Shown here: positions 52,731 to 63,360 of the stretch, in pieces
Numbering within the stretch: position 1 is the first letter of the stretch
How the letters are laid out: the number at the start of each line of letters is the position of its first letter
NCBI RefSeq assembly: GCF_028583425.1
Contig: NC_072799.1
Location: 92,862,217-92,926,216 of the forward strand
Direction of reading: 5' to 3'
DNA length: 64,000 nt
DNA from: Eublepharis macularius
Lineage: Eukaryota > Chordata > Lepidosauria > Squamata > Eublepharidae
Notes under the pieces: model-generated
What the model was told of the DNA's origin: nothing
Database searches by the model: none
Seen by the model: the letters and a program-made list of their open reading frames with translations, nothing else
Program-made: the position numbers and the translations under genes

Positions 52731-54059
52731 GGTTCCAGTGGGGAACGAGAACATATTTTAAAACCAATGGAGAGGAAACGCTACTGGGAGATTCTCTTCT
52801 TTTAGCAATAGCAATGGGGGAATGAGAGGTCTCCCTGATGTAAGAACTCTCAGCCTACCGCACCCTACCTCGCAAGGTTGTTGTGAGGAATACGAAAGAG
52901 ATGGGCGGGAACCCTGCATTCTGCCATGAGATCTTTGGGGGGAGTGCAGGATAAGAATAGAGAAAGGGAACATTAGATTACCATGATCTGTCTCCATTGG
53001 TGTTGGCCTTTCTTTTTCCAAAGAGGAGAAGGAGGGCAGCGACCGTACTTCCTGAGAGAGAAAGGGCATCTGTCAGCTGCAACAACTGATGCTCCAGGAA
53101 GCGGCTTTCTCTACAGAGAGCCCACTGAAGCCCCAGCTATTCTGCATTCACTGCCAGCTGCTTGCCAGAGTCCGAAAAGGGTCTCCCCCCGCCACGGGAT
53201 CCTTCCATTCAATATTCCCAAATACAGAGCCAGTGGGCATCATGATTTCTGCTGACACTTCCCTGGAGCTCTCCACATTTGCTGGGGAAAGGGACAGGGT
53301 CAGTGCCTGGCAGGCCTTGTGCTGCTTGCCAATTCCCACCTCCATTCCAAAAACACAAAAGCCTTTTCAGGCTTCAACAGAGGTTGCAGCCAATCACTGC
53401 TCAGGAGGCTGGGTCAGCATCTAGGGTACCCCACGCTCTTGGCCTTTCCCCTGGACACCCATCCCCCTTGCCCGGACTGTTCCTGGGTTGGGAAACTTGG
53501 CAGGAGGGCTGCTATCTCCTGAGGGGCAGGGAGATCCAAGTGGAGGGGTCGCTCCCTTGGATCGCTGTTCTGCTCACCATAATTGGGGACGTTGCCGCAT
53601 GGCAGGGCCCTAGTTGTTCTTCGGCTTCATCCTCCACCACCACAGACCCTGAGATTTCAGAAGGCAAGATCACATCAGTTCCTGCCCAGGCCACCCCTGC
53701 ATTTGTGCTTCTCCTGCCTAGGAGGAAGATGGGCTGCAAGCAGCTCTGAAGCCCCACTAAGTTGGAATAAGGTGGGGACAGCAAGCGGAGGGAGCTTCAG
53801 GTGACCAAAGACATTCTGGTGGCCCTGGGTGTGCCAATACGTTCCCATGCAGAACGGCTCTTGTCTCGGGCATTCACATGGCAGCATCTCTTTGGTTCCA
53901 TTGTGGAGCTCTAATATATTCCAGTATTATGGAAGAGGCAACGCTAACGGGAGCTTTTCTTGTCTGTCACAATGAGTGTCCTAACTCTGGTGACGGATGC
54001 AGGAGCATAAGCATGGGGATGGGGACAGGGGCCAACACGGGGCCGGAGTCCAATGACTC

Positions 54060-54290
54060 TTGCTTGGAAACAGGTGCTGAAAAGATTCAGCGCATGAGGC
54101 CCTGGGAGGCCGAGCTTCAAATCCCCATTCAGCCGTGAATCTCACAGGGTGATCAAGCACCAGTCGGTCTCATTCAGCCTGCCCTACATTGCAAGGTTGT
54201 TGTGAGGAATGTGAAAGAGATGGGCGGAAACCAAGCATTCTGCTGTGAGCTCCTTGGAGGGAGGGCAGGAGAAAAAGAGAGAAAGAGAAC
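54060..54290 (+). mobile_element. tRNA-SINE within duplication unit 2
   Basis: ccctgggaggccgagcttcaaatcc (degenerate B-box), tcacagggtgatcaagcacc, ctcattcagcctgccctac, gcaaggttgttgtgagg. The same SINE lies near 52840-52950 and 63900-64000, so it predates the duplication. Confidence 0.6.
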
Positions 54291-54911
54291 ATTAGATGAC
54301 CATTTTCCATCAGCAGGGGAGATGACATACCTGCAGGTGTTGCTGGCAGGGCCATGTCCCACACGCTGGAGGTTACTGACTCCAACTCCTGAGAGAGAAA
54401 GGCCACCTGTTAGCTGCAACGACTGGTGCCCCAGGAAGCCGCTCTCTCGACAAGGAGGCCCTGAAGGCCCATCTAGCCTGCTGTCACGGGCAGCTGCTTG
54501 CCAGAGTCCGAGAAGGGTCTGCCCCAACCCCTGGGATCCTTCCATTCAATATTCCCCATATGGAGCCAGTGGGCTTCATGATTCCTGCTGACATTTCTCC
54601 CAAGCTCCCCACATTGGCTGGGGAAAGGGACGGGGTCAGTGCCTGGGAGGCCTTGTGCTGCTTGCCCATTCCCACCTCCATTCTCAAAATGCAAAAGACT
54701 TTTGGGGCTTCAACAGAAGTTGCTGCCAATCACTGCTCAGGAGGCTGGGTCAGCATCTAGGGTACCCCACGCTCTTGGCCTTTCCCCTGGACACCCATCC
54801 CCCTTGCCCGGACTGTTCCTGGGTTGGGGAGCTTGGCAAGAGGGCTGCTATCTCCTGAGGGGAAGGGAGATCCAAGTGGAGGAGTCGCTCCCTTGGCTTG
54901 CTTGTCTGCTC

Positions 54912-54929
54912 ACCATATCGTCATCTCTC
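54912..54929 (+). other. Target-site duplication of L1-B, left copy
   Basis: The 18-bp sequence accatatcgtcatctctc is repeated exactly at 61125-61142. The bottom strand at the poly(A) junction is consistent with target-primed reverse transcription. Confidence 0.9.
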
Positions 54930-55671
54930 TCTCTTTTTTTTTTTTAAATTTTTATTGGGTTAGGATCAAATATTTATACATTACAATCAATTCTCCCATT
55001 TTCCATTTCTAACCCCCTCCCTTTCCCCCCCTTTTTTGTTGACTTCCAACAGTTTTCCAACCCTTTGTCCCTTTTCCCTTACTCTTTTTAGATTCCTCTA
55101 TCTAACAAATATATAATCTCCCATTTATTCTAAGCAATACATTCTTAACTATTTTTAATACTCTATACCCAAACTATGAGTCATTATTTCCATATTGGAT
55201 AAACAATTTATCCCATTTTCCATAATTCCGATTTCAAATATTTCTATAAATCATGAACCATATAAATCATATATTCATTTAAATCAAACAATTTGACTTA
55301 TGCTCTATATGTTGCTCATTCTATCTTCTTCGTTCTATTTTAGTTATAATTAATTACTTTAATATTTCTGTTTCCCTTCAATAATAATTCTATATAACTA
55401 TCATCACATAATCAATCAATTTGACTCATATATATCTTCAAATAAACATATTCAGTTTGGTACGTTATACCAGTCTTACCAAAAAGAAAACATTATTAGT
55501 TAATCAATCCTTACAATTAGCCCTTATGGTTAATTATTTTCTATCGATATTCTGTTTATTAATCTATATGTATCCATATATATGTCAATCTATTAGTCTA
55601 ACTGCCTAGAGATTCACGTTTGTCTCTTCTCCCCCCCGGTAAAGTCACCCCCCTCTACATTTTATTATACT

Positions 55672-58600
55672 TCAGTAGTTCTCAAACTGCCACAGTTCTC
55701 CTCCCACCTCCCATTTCTTCTCCAAATATTGTTTCAGCTTCTCCCAGTCTGTGTTAAACTGCCCTGAGTCCAGATTTCTCAGTTTTCTTGTCATCTTGTC
55801 CATTTCTGCCATGTACAGCAATTTGTAGATCCAATCTTCAATAGTTGGCACTTCTTGTACTTTCCATTTTTGCGCGTACAAAAGTCTGGCTGCTGCTGTC
55901 ATATAAAATATCATCGTCCTATGATGGGCTGGAATTCCCTCCATTCCCAAATTTAGTAGCAGGAGTTCTGGGTTCTTATTTATTTGAAATTGTAAAATTT
56001 CACTCATTTCTCTTATTATTTCCCCCCAGTACTGCCTAGCTACCTCACACGACCACCACATATGATAGAGGGAGCCCTCATGCTTCCTACATTTCCAGCA
56101 TTTATTAGAAGTGTTCAAATTCCCTAGCGCAATCTTCTTTGGTGTCATGTACCAACGATAGATCATTTTGTAAATGTTCTCTTTAATGCTAGTACATGTC
56201 GTTGTCTTCATTGTAGTCTTCCACAAGAATTCCCATGCCTCCATTGTTATTTCTTTATTAAAATTTATAGCCCATTTCACCATTTGTGTTTTTACTATCT
56301 CATCCTCAGTATACCATTTCAACAGTACTTGATATACCTTAGATATTCTTTTCTTGTCCTCTTTAAAAAGGGTCTGCTCTAGTTCCGAGTTCTCTGTTCG
56401 TATACCTCCCTTTACAGAGTCCGAATTATATAAGTCTCTAATCTGTCTGTACTGGAACCAGTCATAATAAGGTGATAGTTCCTCCTGCGTCTTCATTCTG
56501 AGTTTGGATGCTTCAGTTCTAACTATTTCTTTATAAGTTAAACATTGTTGCTCATTATCAACAGCTCTCGGATCTATCACCTCATATGGCACTACCCACA
56601 AAGGAGTTCCTTCTTGTGGATAAATTCTGTACTTCTTCCAGATTGTATATAAACTTCTCCGTATATAATGATGCAGGAACATCGAGTTCACCTTTACTTT
56701 ATCGTGCCATAGGTATGCATGCCATCCAAATATTTTCTTATATCCCTCTAGGGCTAGTAATTTCTTATTCTTTAGCGTCATCCACTCTTTCAGCCACACT
56801 AGGCAGATTGCATCGTGGTAAAGTCTCAGGTTGGGCAGTTGCATTCCGCCTCTTTCTTTTGCGTCTTGTAAAACTTTCATTTTCACTCGAGGCTTCTTGC
56901 CTGCCCATACAAAATCTGATATTTTCCTCTGCCATTTTTCAAATTGTTTAGAGTCTCTGATGATTGGTATTGTCTGTAGCAAAAACATTACTCTTGGTAA
57001 CACATTCATCTTAACTGCTGCAATCCTACCCAACCATGACAGATTCAACCTGTTCCATTTAATCAAGTCTCTCTCTATCTGAGTCCATAGTTTCTCATAA
57101 TTATTTTTAAATAAATCTATATTCTTTGCAGTCAGTTCAATTCCCAAATATTTCACCTTACTTGTTACTTCACAGTCCGTTATTTCCATTAACAATTGTT
57201 GTTTCTGCTTAGTCATATTTTTGCATAATATCTTTGACTTCTTTTTATTGATGTAGAAACCTGCCAAATCTCCAAACTCCTTAATCTTATCTATCACTTT
57301 TGGCATGTTCTCCAATGGGTCCTCTACAATTAACATTATATCATCCGCAAATGCTCTGACCTTATATGAATAGTCCTTTATTTTTATTCCTCGAATTTCT
57401 TCATCTTGACGTATTTGTATCATCAGGATCTCCAATACTAAAATGAACAACAGTGGAGACAACGGGCAACCTTGTCTCGTTCCTTTACTTATAGTCAATT
57501 TCTTAGTCACTTCATCATTCACCACAATTGCTGCAGTCTGGTCTCTGTAAATTTCCTTAATTGCTCTGATGAAACTTTCTCCCAATTGTAGCTTTTCCAT
57601 AGTGGCAAACATAAAGTCCCAGTTTAGATTGTCAAACGCCTTTTCAGCGTCAACAAAGAAGAAACCAACCTCTTTGTCACAACGCTTATAATATTCAATA
57701 GCATTAATCACTGTCCTTAAATTGTCTCTTATTTGTCTGTCTGGCAAAAAACCTGCTTGTTCCTCTTCTATAGCCTCCGAGAGCCACCCCTTCAGTCTCT
57801 CCGCCAATATCTTCGCAAAAATTTTATAGTCATTATTAAGTAACGATATAGGTCTGTAATTTTTCACGTTAGTCAAGTCTTGGCCCTCTTTTGGGATCAA
57901 TGATATATTCGCTTCACTCCAGGTATCTGGAATCCTTTGATCCCTTAGAACTCCATTGATCACCTCTTTTAGGAATGGTGCCAGTTCATTGGCCATTGTC
58001 TTATAAAATTTAGCCGTAAGTCCATCTGGCCCTGGCGCCCTTCCTAGATTTGCAGATTGTATTGCCTTACTTATTTCCTCGTCCGTTACTTCACTGTTCA
58101 ATTTATTTCTCCAAACTTCCGAGATTTCTGGAAGTTTCGTTTTCTCCAAATATGACGCTATTGATTCTTTATTTACTTCTTTCTTATTGTACAGCTTAGC
58201 GTAAAATTTATAAAAGGCTCTACTAATGGTAGTCTGTTCCAAATACGTTTTGTTGTCTTCACAAATTTTATTTATTATTTTCTTTTCCCTTCTCTTCTTC
58301 AATTGCCATGCCAGGTACTTCCCAGGTTTATTTGCACCTTCAAATACTTTCTGATTCAATCTTTTAAGGTTCCACTCCAATTCTTTATTACTCATTGCTG
58401 TTAACTGTTCTTGAAGTATTTTAATTTCCTGATATAATTTCTTTTTCCCTGGTCTCTTTTTTAACTGTGTTTCTTTGGCTTTTATTTTCCCCTCAATCTC
58501 TTGTCTTTTCTCCTCTTTCTTCTTTCTTGCTCTACCATTTAAGTCCATTAGTATGCCCCTTACAACCGCCTTATAAGCATCCCAAACTTTGTCAGTTGGT

Positions 58601-59430
58601 ACTTCTTTATTCACGTTGTATTGTATGAAGAACTTTGTCTCTCTTCTCAGTATCTCCATATTCTCTCCTTCTTGTAGCAAGTCCTCATTTATTCTCCATG
58701 CTTTCCTTTTTCTCCTTTTCCCTAATTTCCACATAATTGGGTTGTGATCTGAGCCTACCATCGGCATTATTTCTACCTCCTTAGTCCATAACGCTAAGTC
58801 CTTTGAGGCCCAGATCATGTCAATTCTTGATAATGTAGAGTGCCTTGCAGAATAAAAAGTAAACTGTCTGCTTTTGGGATATTCTCTCCTCCATACATCT
58901 TCGAGAGTCTCTTGTTGAATCAACTCAAAAAAGAGCTTTGGTAATAATCCTCTTTTCTTTTGTGCTGTTATTGTCTTTTTATCTAATTCCAAGTCTGTCA
59001 CTCCATTGAAGTCTCCAGCAAGAATTATCTGGTCATATGAAAGATCGTCTAAATGCTTCTTCAAATCCTCAAAGAAGCTTTCTTTTGCACCATTAGGTGC
59101 ATAAACTCCGACTACCAACACTCTCTTTAAGTTCCAAGTACATTCCACTGCTACAAATCTGGCTTCCACATCTTTCATTACAAATTTTGGCTGTAGCTCC
59201 TCTTTTACATACAACACCACTCCTCTTTTTTTCTTGCTTGAGGCCGCTACAAATTCCTTGCCCAATTTTCCCAATTTTAAATATTTTACATCCTGCTTTC
59301 GAATATGAGTCTCTTGCAAACAAACAATGTCACATTTTTGTTTTAATAGCCAGTGGAAGATATTTTTCCTCTTATTCGGTGAGTTTAGTCCATTTATATT
59401 CCAAGATAATACTTTACACTCCATACTCAT
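55672..59430 (-). CDS. L1-B ORF2: endonuclease-reverse transcriptase, 1252 aa
   Basis: Carries out target-primed reverse transcription. The APE-type endonuclease (1-240) shows N11 (SWNINGL), E40 (LQETH), Y110 (VYAPN), D140/N142 (GDFN), D204 (SRIDMIW), and D228-H229 (SDHNP). The RT (about 490-780) shows NYRPISLLNNDYKIFAKIL, AFDNLNWDFM, TRQGCPLSPLLF and FADD with catalytic Asp near 696-697. The C-terminal Cys-rich motif is C1111, C1114, H1123, C1128 (CX2CX8HX4C). Length is typical of L1 ORF2. The start ATG overlaps the ORF1 stop as ATGA, suggesting reinitiation. All key residues intact; activity is untested. Confidence 0.95.
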   Translation of the reverse strand: MSMECKVLSWNINGLNSPNKRKNIFHWLLKQKCDIVCLQETHIRKQDVKYLKLGKLGKEFVAASSKKKRGVVLYVKEELQPKFVMKDVEARFVAVECTWNLKRVLVVGVYAPNGAKESFFEDLKKHLDDLSYDQIILAGDFNGVTDLELDKKTITAQKKRGLLPKLFFELIQQETLEDVWRREYPKSRQFTFYSARHSTLSRIDMIWASKDLALWTKEVEIMPMVGSDHNPIMWKLGKRRKRKAWRINEDLLQEGENMEILRRETKFFIQYNVNKEVPTDKVWDAYKAVVRGILMDLNGRARKKKEEKRQEIEGKIKAKETQLKKRPGKKKLYQEIKILQEQLTAMSNKELEWNLKRLNQKVFEGANKPGKYLAWQLKKRREKKIINKICEDNKTYLEQTTISRAFYKFYAKLYNKKEVNKESIASYLEKTKLPEISEVWRNKLNSEVTDEEISKAIQSANLGRAPGPDGLTAKFYKTMANELAPFLKEVINGVLRDQRIPDTWSEANISLIPKEGQDLTNVKNYRPISLLNNDYKIFAKILAERLKGWLSEAIEEEQAGFLPDRQIRDNLRTVINAIEYYKRCDKEVGFFFVDAEKAFDNLNWDFMFATMEKLQLGESFIRAIKEIYRDQTAAIVVNDEVTKKLTISKGTRQGCPLSPLLFILVLEILMIQIRQDEEIRGIKIKDYSYKVRAFADDIMLIVEDPLENMPKVIDKIKEFGDLAGFYINKKKSKILCKNMTKQKQQLLMEITDCEVTSKVKYLGIELTAKNIDLFKNNYEKLWTQIERDLIKWNRLNLSWLGRIAAVKMNVLPRVMFLLQTIPIIRDSKQFEKWQRKISDFVWAGKKPRVKMKVLQDAKERGGMQLPNLRLYHDAICLVWLKEWMTLKNKKLLALEGYKKIFGWHAYLWHDKVKVNSMFLHHYIRRSLYTIWKKYRIYPQEGTPLWVVPYEVIDPRAVDNEQQCLTYKEIVRTEASKLRMKTQEELSPYYDWFQYRQIRDLYNSDSVKGGIRTENSELEQTLFKEDKKRISKVYQVLLKWYTEDEIVKTQMVKWAINFNKEITMEAWEFLWKTTMKTTTCTSIKENIYKMIYRWYMTPKKIALGNLNTSNKCWKCRKHEGSLYHMWWSCEVARQYWGEIIREMSEILQFQINKNPELLLLNLGMEGIPAHHRTMIFYMTAAARLLYAQKWKVQEVPTIEDWIYKLLYMAEMDKMTRKLRNLDSGQFNTDWEKLKQYLEKKWEVGGELWQFENY

Positions 59431-60350
59431 AATCTTGTTGGTAAGTCTTTTTCATTGTCCCTTATAAATCGCTCCATCTCCCGCTCAGATCTAATGCGCT
59501 TTTTGGCACCTCCAAATTCAAAGGACAAACCTTCTGGAAGCTCCCATCTATACCTGATTTTCATGTCCTTCAACATCTGGATTAGCGCTTTATATTTTTT
59601 CCCATCTAGTAACACTGATCTGGGTAATTCCTTCATTATGATAATTGTCTTGCCATCGATCTCCAATGGATCTTGAAACTGTTTAGTCACAATCTTCTCT
59701 TTCATGTTTCGTGTTGTAAATTCCACAATCACATCTCTTGGTACTTTCCTCTGGGTTGCAATTCTCGAATTCACGCGATATGCCACATCTAGGATAGCCA
59801 CAACTTCCTCCTCCTCCTTCCCCAGGTATTCAGCTAACACCTCAGTCATCTGTTCTTGCGCTGTCTTTCCTTCTATCTCCGGCAAACCGCGAAATCTGAG
59901 CTGCTTCTCCATATGTCTACTTTCCACAACCGCCATCCTTCCCCTCATCAGTCTCATCTCTGTCTGTTGCGTGTCTGCTAAGTTCTCCATCGCTCCTTCT
60001 ACTGTTTTAACTCTCTGCTGCGTTCCTTGTAATTCATTTTGTATTGTTTCCATACCTTTCTTCACTTCTGACAACTCCGATTTTACTTCTGACAGCTCCG
60101 ATTTTACTGTCTGTTTAACCTCTTTAATCAGCTCCAATTTCATGTCTTTAAATTCTTTAATCACCTCTAAAAGTTTTTTATCCAGGTTCTCTATTGCCGA
60201 TTGCCACTCTTTTTTCGACATCGTGGGGCTTGCTTTAGCTCGCTCCCACGAGTCCGCTCTCCTCCTTAACTCCGTGGCGTTAAATTTAGTACCTTTTTTT
60301 ATTTCAAATGTCCCGGTCTTCTTGCATAAATTAGTTTTTAAGGAGTCCAA
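59427..60350 (-). CDS. L1-B ORF1: RNA-binding chaperone, 307 aa
   Basis: Trimeric nucleic-acid-binding protein required for L1 RNP formation. Residues about 1-43 are a basic N-terminus (NATELRRRADSWERAKASPT), followed by a coiled coil (45-135), an RRM-like domain (KQLRFRGLPEIEGKTAQEQM...RDVIVEFTTRNMKEK, about 150-245) and a C-terminal domain (RYRWELPEGLSFEFGGAKKR). The coiled coil contains a direct duplication VKSELSEVKSELSE (21 nt), absent in copy A, adding exactly one heptad. Stop TGA overlaps the ORF2 start by four bases. Confidence 0.92.
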   Translation of the reverse strand: MDSLKTNLCKKTGTFEIKKGTKFNATELRRRADSWERAKASPTMSKKEWQSAIENLDKKLLEVIKEFKDMKLELIKEVKQTVKSELSEVKSELSEVKKGMETIQNELQGTQQRVKTVEGAMENLADTQQTEMRLMRGRMAVVESRHMEKQLRFRGLPEIEGKTAQEQMTEVLAEYLGKEEEEVVAILDVAYRVNSRIATQRKVPRDVIVEFTTRNMKEKIVTKQFQDPLEIDGKTIIIMKELPRSVLLDGKKYKALIQMLKDMKIRYRWELPEGLSFEFGGAKKRIRSEREMERFIRDNEKDLPTRL

Positions 60351-61124
60351 AATGTCGGGCGTCTTTTCTCTATGGTCTCTCTATGATTTTGTAATCCAAA
60401 ATGGCCTACTTCCTTTTCCGCTGAAGCCGCGACCCTTCCCCTTTCAAAAATGGCGATTCCCTTCTTCCTGCCCTCCAGCAAGGGCCGCTTCTCTCCAGCC
60501 ACTCTATTGTTGTTACGCACTTCCTGTCTCCCGTCTTCCCACAGCAGATCTCGCGATGGTGTCTTTTTCTCACAGCTCCATAACCACAGGTATTCAAAAC
60601 AATAGTCCGATTTCTTTAATAACTTCTTTAAACTTAGTTTCTTTTCAAATACAACTCTTGCCGAGTCTTCCCCTCCTTTTCATTAATCTGTTGCAGTTTA
60701 AAAATCTACTTTTTTTCCTCTCTGTTTTTATCAATCTGTCCCGTATCGGAAGATAGTGATCTTTACCTTCTCTTTCACTTTTCTCGGATTGTAATCACTG
60801 TTTCGATTTTAGCTTCTCCTCTCCACTTCTTCCCCCAATCGAAGCTTGGGTATGTAGGTCTTATGCCAGCCGAATTGGCTCCAAAACTGCCGCAGAGATT
60901 GTAGCTGACCCGTCGCAGGGTGGGACCTCAAGGATCGGGAGGGGACCCGTTGCGCAGAGGCCCCCCTCGTCCGAGATCAACGCGCCCTAGGGTCTTGAGC
61001 GTTCTTTGCCTGCTCTCCGCCTGAGAGCAGTCGGCCGCGGGCTATTTTCACCCCGCCGGCCGCTTAAAACGGCAGTCCGGTCAGCTCCGCAACTGGAGCT
61101 GCTTCAGACCTCCATGGATCCCAA
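60351..61124 (-). promoter_or_regulatory. L1-B 5' UTR / internal promoter region
   Basis: Colinear with 36947-37857 over its length. CpG-containing end near 60900-61110 (gtcgcaggg, cgcgccctag, gccggccgctta). Expected to act as an internal RNA polymerase II promoter by family knowledge; no motif here proves it. Confidence 0.6.
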
Positions 61125-61142
61125 ACCATATCGTCATCTCTC
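61125..61142 (+). other. Target-site duplication of L1-B, right copy
   Basis: Exact repeat of 54912-54929; immediately followed by the continuation of duplication unit 2. Confidence 0.9.
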
Positions 61143-61625
61143 CTTGGATCGTACGCTCTTCCTTTTTCATCCTCATCCTGGTTCACCACCTCCTCCACCG
61201 ACCCTGAGATTTCAGAAGGCAAGTTCACATCAGTTGCTGCCCCAGGCCACCCTGGCATTTGTGCTTCTCCTGCCTAGGAGGAAGATGGGCTGCAAGCACC
61301 TCTGAAGCCCCGCTACTTTGGAATAAGGCAGGGTCAGCTAGAGGAGGGAGCTTCAGGTGACCAGAGACGTTCTGGTGGCCCTGGACGTGCCTATACATTC
61401 CCACCCAGAACAGCTCTTGTCTTGGGCATTCTCCTGGCACCATCTCTTTGGTTCCAACGGGGAGCTATAATATATTCTAATACTCTGGAAGAGGCAAAGT
61501 TATTGGGAGCTTCTCTTCTTTTAGGAGGATGGATTGAGCAATGAGAGTCCTCACTCCTGTGGCAGATTTAGGAGCATAAACACGTGGATGGAGGGGCGTA
61601 CACAGGAAGGAAGTCCAATTTATTT
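61143..61625. repeat. Tandem duplication, end of unit 2 and start of unit 3
   Basis: ccctgagatttcagaaggcaag (61203) to gtgcttctcctgcctaggagg and ggttccaacggggagctata (61450) match 53650-53950. Unit 3 is cut by the LINE fragment at 61626. Confidence 0.7.
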
Positions 61626-62170
61626 TATTTTGTTTTGTTTCAATTTCTATTCCGCCCTCCCCACATTAGCAGGCTCAGGGCAGATTACATGGGTGCACAT
61701 TAAAATTTTACCGTTTAAAAACACAATAAATACAAGTATTTAAAGTACAAATACAGCGCAGCGCTAAATTAATTCAGTTGAGCCATTTCCACTGTCACTA
61801 AAGTTTCTTTGGAGGTGGATGTTCTGATAGGGAGGGCTCCGTTCTACCCTACTGGCCGGCAGAGACCAAACCCAGCCTCAACCATACGCCTGGCGGAACA
61901 TCTCCATCTTACAGGCCCGGTGGAACGATAACAGATCCTGCCGGGCCCTGGTCTCAATAGACAGAGTGTTATACCAGGTTGGAGCCAGGACCGAAAAGGC
62001 CCTGGCTCTGGTTGATGCTAGGCGGGTCTCCCTGGGGCCAGGGACCATTAATAGTCATTTTCCACTAGATCGAAGCATCCTCTGGGGCACATACGGGAAG
62101 AGACGGACCCGAAGATACGCCGGTCCCAATCCGCAAGGGCTTTATAGGTTAATACCAAAATCTTGAATTG
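61626..62170 (-). mobile_element. CR1/L2-like LINE 3' end
   Basis: The + strand starts with the tail (tattccgccctccccacattagcaggctcaggg) and continues with ggagccaggaccgaaaaggccctggctctgg, gggtctccctggggccaggg, catcctctggggcacat, gggctttataggttaataccaaaatcttgaattgg. The same tail without the rest is inserted at 41125-41217. Confidence 0.65.
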
Positions 62171-62690
62171 GAATTACTTTTCTGAGTGAGTGACATCATC
62201 TCTCTGTCCTTTTAAAAAATAATTTCTTGGAATGCCTGGATCTTAAAAACAAAATAAAAACCAAAACCCTGATAAAACTTGATTTTTGTGTTGCAAGCTG
62301 TGGCCATGGACACATTGGCTGATATGATGAACAAACCGATCGGGCACTGTAGTGGCAAGCAGGATTCATCTCGGAGGCCAGGAACACTCAGCTGCTGAAT
62401 TCTAGTTAAAGAGTTGTTCCTTACATTTCTGTGCAAGCGCCATCATCTGCCTGCCCTTTTTAAAAAGATGATCTTGAAGGGCCTGGATCTTCAAAACAAA
62501 ACAAAAACCCAATCTCTATAAAACTGATGCAACGTTAAAGTACGGTGCCAACAATGAAACATGCTTGTAACTTCAAGCATCAAAAACTAAAAAATTGAGC
62601 TGTATCAATGAATTTCATTGAACTAATCTCGGTTGGAAACAAGCTGGTGTTTAACTCTGGGTATCACAGAATCCCACAATTATTTATTTT
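62171..62690. repeat. Short tandem duplication, ~240-bp period
   Basis: catcatct(c/g)(t/c)ctgtcc/gccc-ttttaaaaa...gaatgcctggatctt/gggcctggatctt...aaaaccctgataaaactt/aaacccaatctctataaaactg occurs at about 62190-62280 and 62440-62525. Function unknown. Confidence 0.55.
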
Positions 62691-63360
62691 AATACTGCCC
62701 ACCTGAAAGCATCCAGATGGGCACTTAAAACGTGTGTGCTTGTGTTGCCGGTCTGTCAGACAGCAAACTGGCCAAAACAAATGGTTATTTATCGATTGAG
62801 AAAGAGGTTATGTTGCCTCTCCAGGGAAATGGCTCAGGCGGCTTTCAGAATAAAACCTAATAAAGACATGAAACAATAATAGTTCATTAAAATGTAGCAT
62901 TAAAATCCAGCAGTGGCATAAAAGCAAAGAGCAACTTAAAATGAATAACCATCTTCAGAGTAGGACACACTCCAAAGATGGTGTTCAGAGATCAGCCTCT
63001 TAATTAAAAACGTGGGTCAACAGAATCATTTTGGCCTGGCACCTAAAAGAGAGTAAAACGGGTTCCAGCAGTGAGGCTCCAAGGGGAGGGCATTCCATAG
63101 GCAGGTTGCCAAAACCCCTGACTCTGGCTGCCGGATCGGAACTGGCAAGCTGCACAATATAATACGGGAGGAGGCGGTCCTTTAAGTATGGTGTCCCAAA
63201 ACTTTAAAGCCCTTTGAATCGTCTCTGGAAACAAATGGGCAGCCTCCTTTGGCACGGGGATGACACAGTTCTCTCCGCTGACAGAAGCCGGGCTGCTGTA
63301 TTTTGGATCCATTGATGTTTCCAGACCAAGGCCCTTGATGGAGTCTAAAAAACTCCTTTA
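62691..63360 (-). mobile_element. CR1/L2-like LINE 3'-region fragment, older copy
   Basis: tatttattttaatactgcccacctgaaag, ggggagggcattccataggc, ccctgactctggctgcc, cgggaggaggcggtcctttaa, aaactttaaagccctttgaa and gggctgctgtattttggatcc follow the order seen in lizard LINE 3' UTRs. Confidence 0.5.

Larger units (their letters stand above)
52731..54929. repeat. Tandem duplication, units 1 and 2 (about 1.16-1.34 kb)
   Basis: ggttcca...ggagctct/aatatatt...gggag starts units at 52731 and 53894; the same start recurs at 61450 and 63693. The block tgccagagtccgaaaagggtct...gggtaccccacgctcttggcc is at 53165-53440 and 54501-54780. Each unit ends with a SINE tail (ctacctcgcaaggttgttgtgagg, 52868; 54189). 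Unit 2 continues on the far side of L1-B. Confidence 0.75.
54930..61124 (-). mobile_element. Full-length L1 LINE, copy B (6.2 kb, both ORFs open)
   Basis: Minus-strand order: 5' UTR (61124-60351), ORF1 (60350-59427), ORF2 (59430-55672), 3' UTR (55671-54946) and poly(A) read as T12 at about 54934-54945. Perfect 18-bp TSD. No stop or frameshift in either ORF and all catalytic motifs present, so it may be recent. It is inserted in duplication unit 2. The 5' end lacks the ggaagtcct terminus of copy A, a loss of about nine bases. Confidence 0.95.

Noticed and set aside
59704..60756. 350-codon + frame
   Set aside because: Exact antisense of L1-B ORF1 and 5' UTR; Ser/Leu/Cys-rich translation typical of an antisense shadow.
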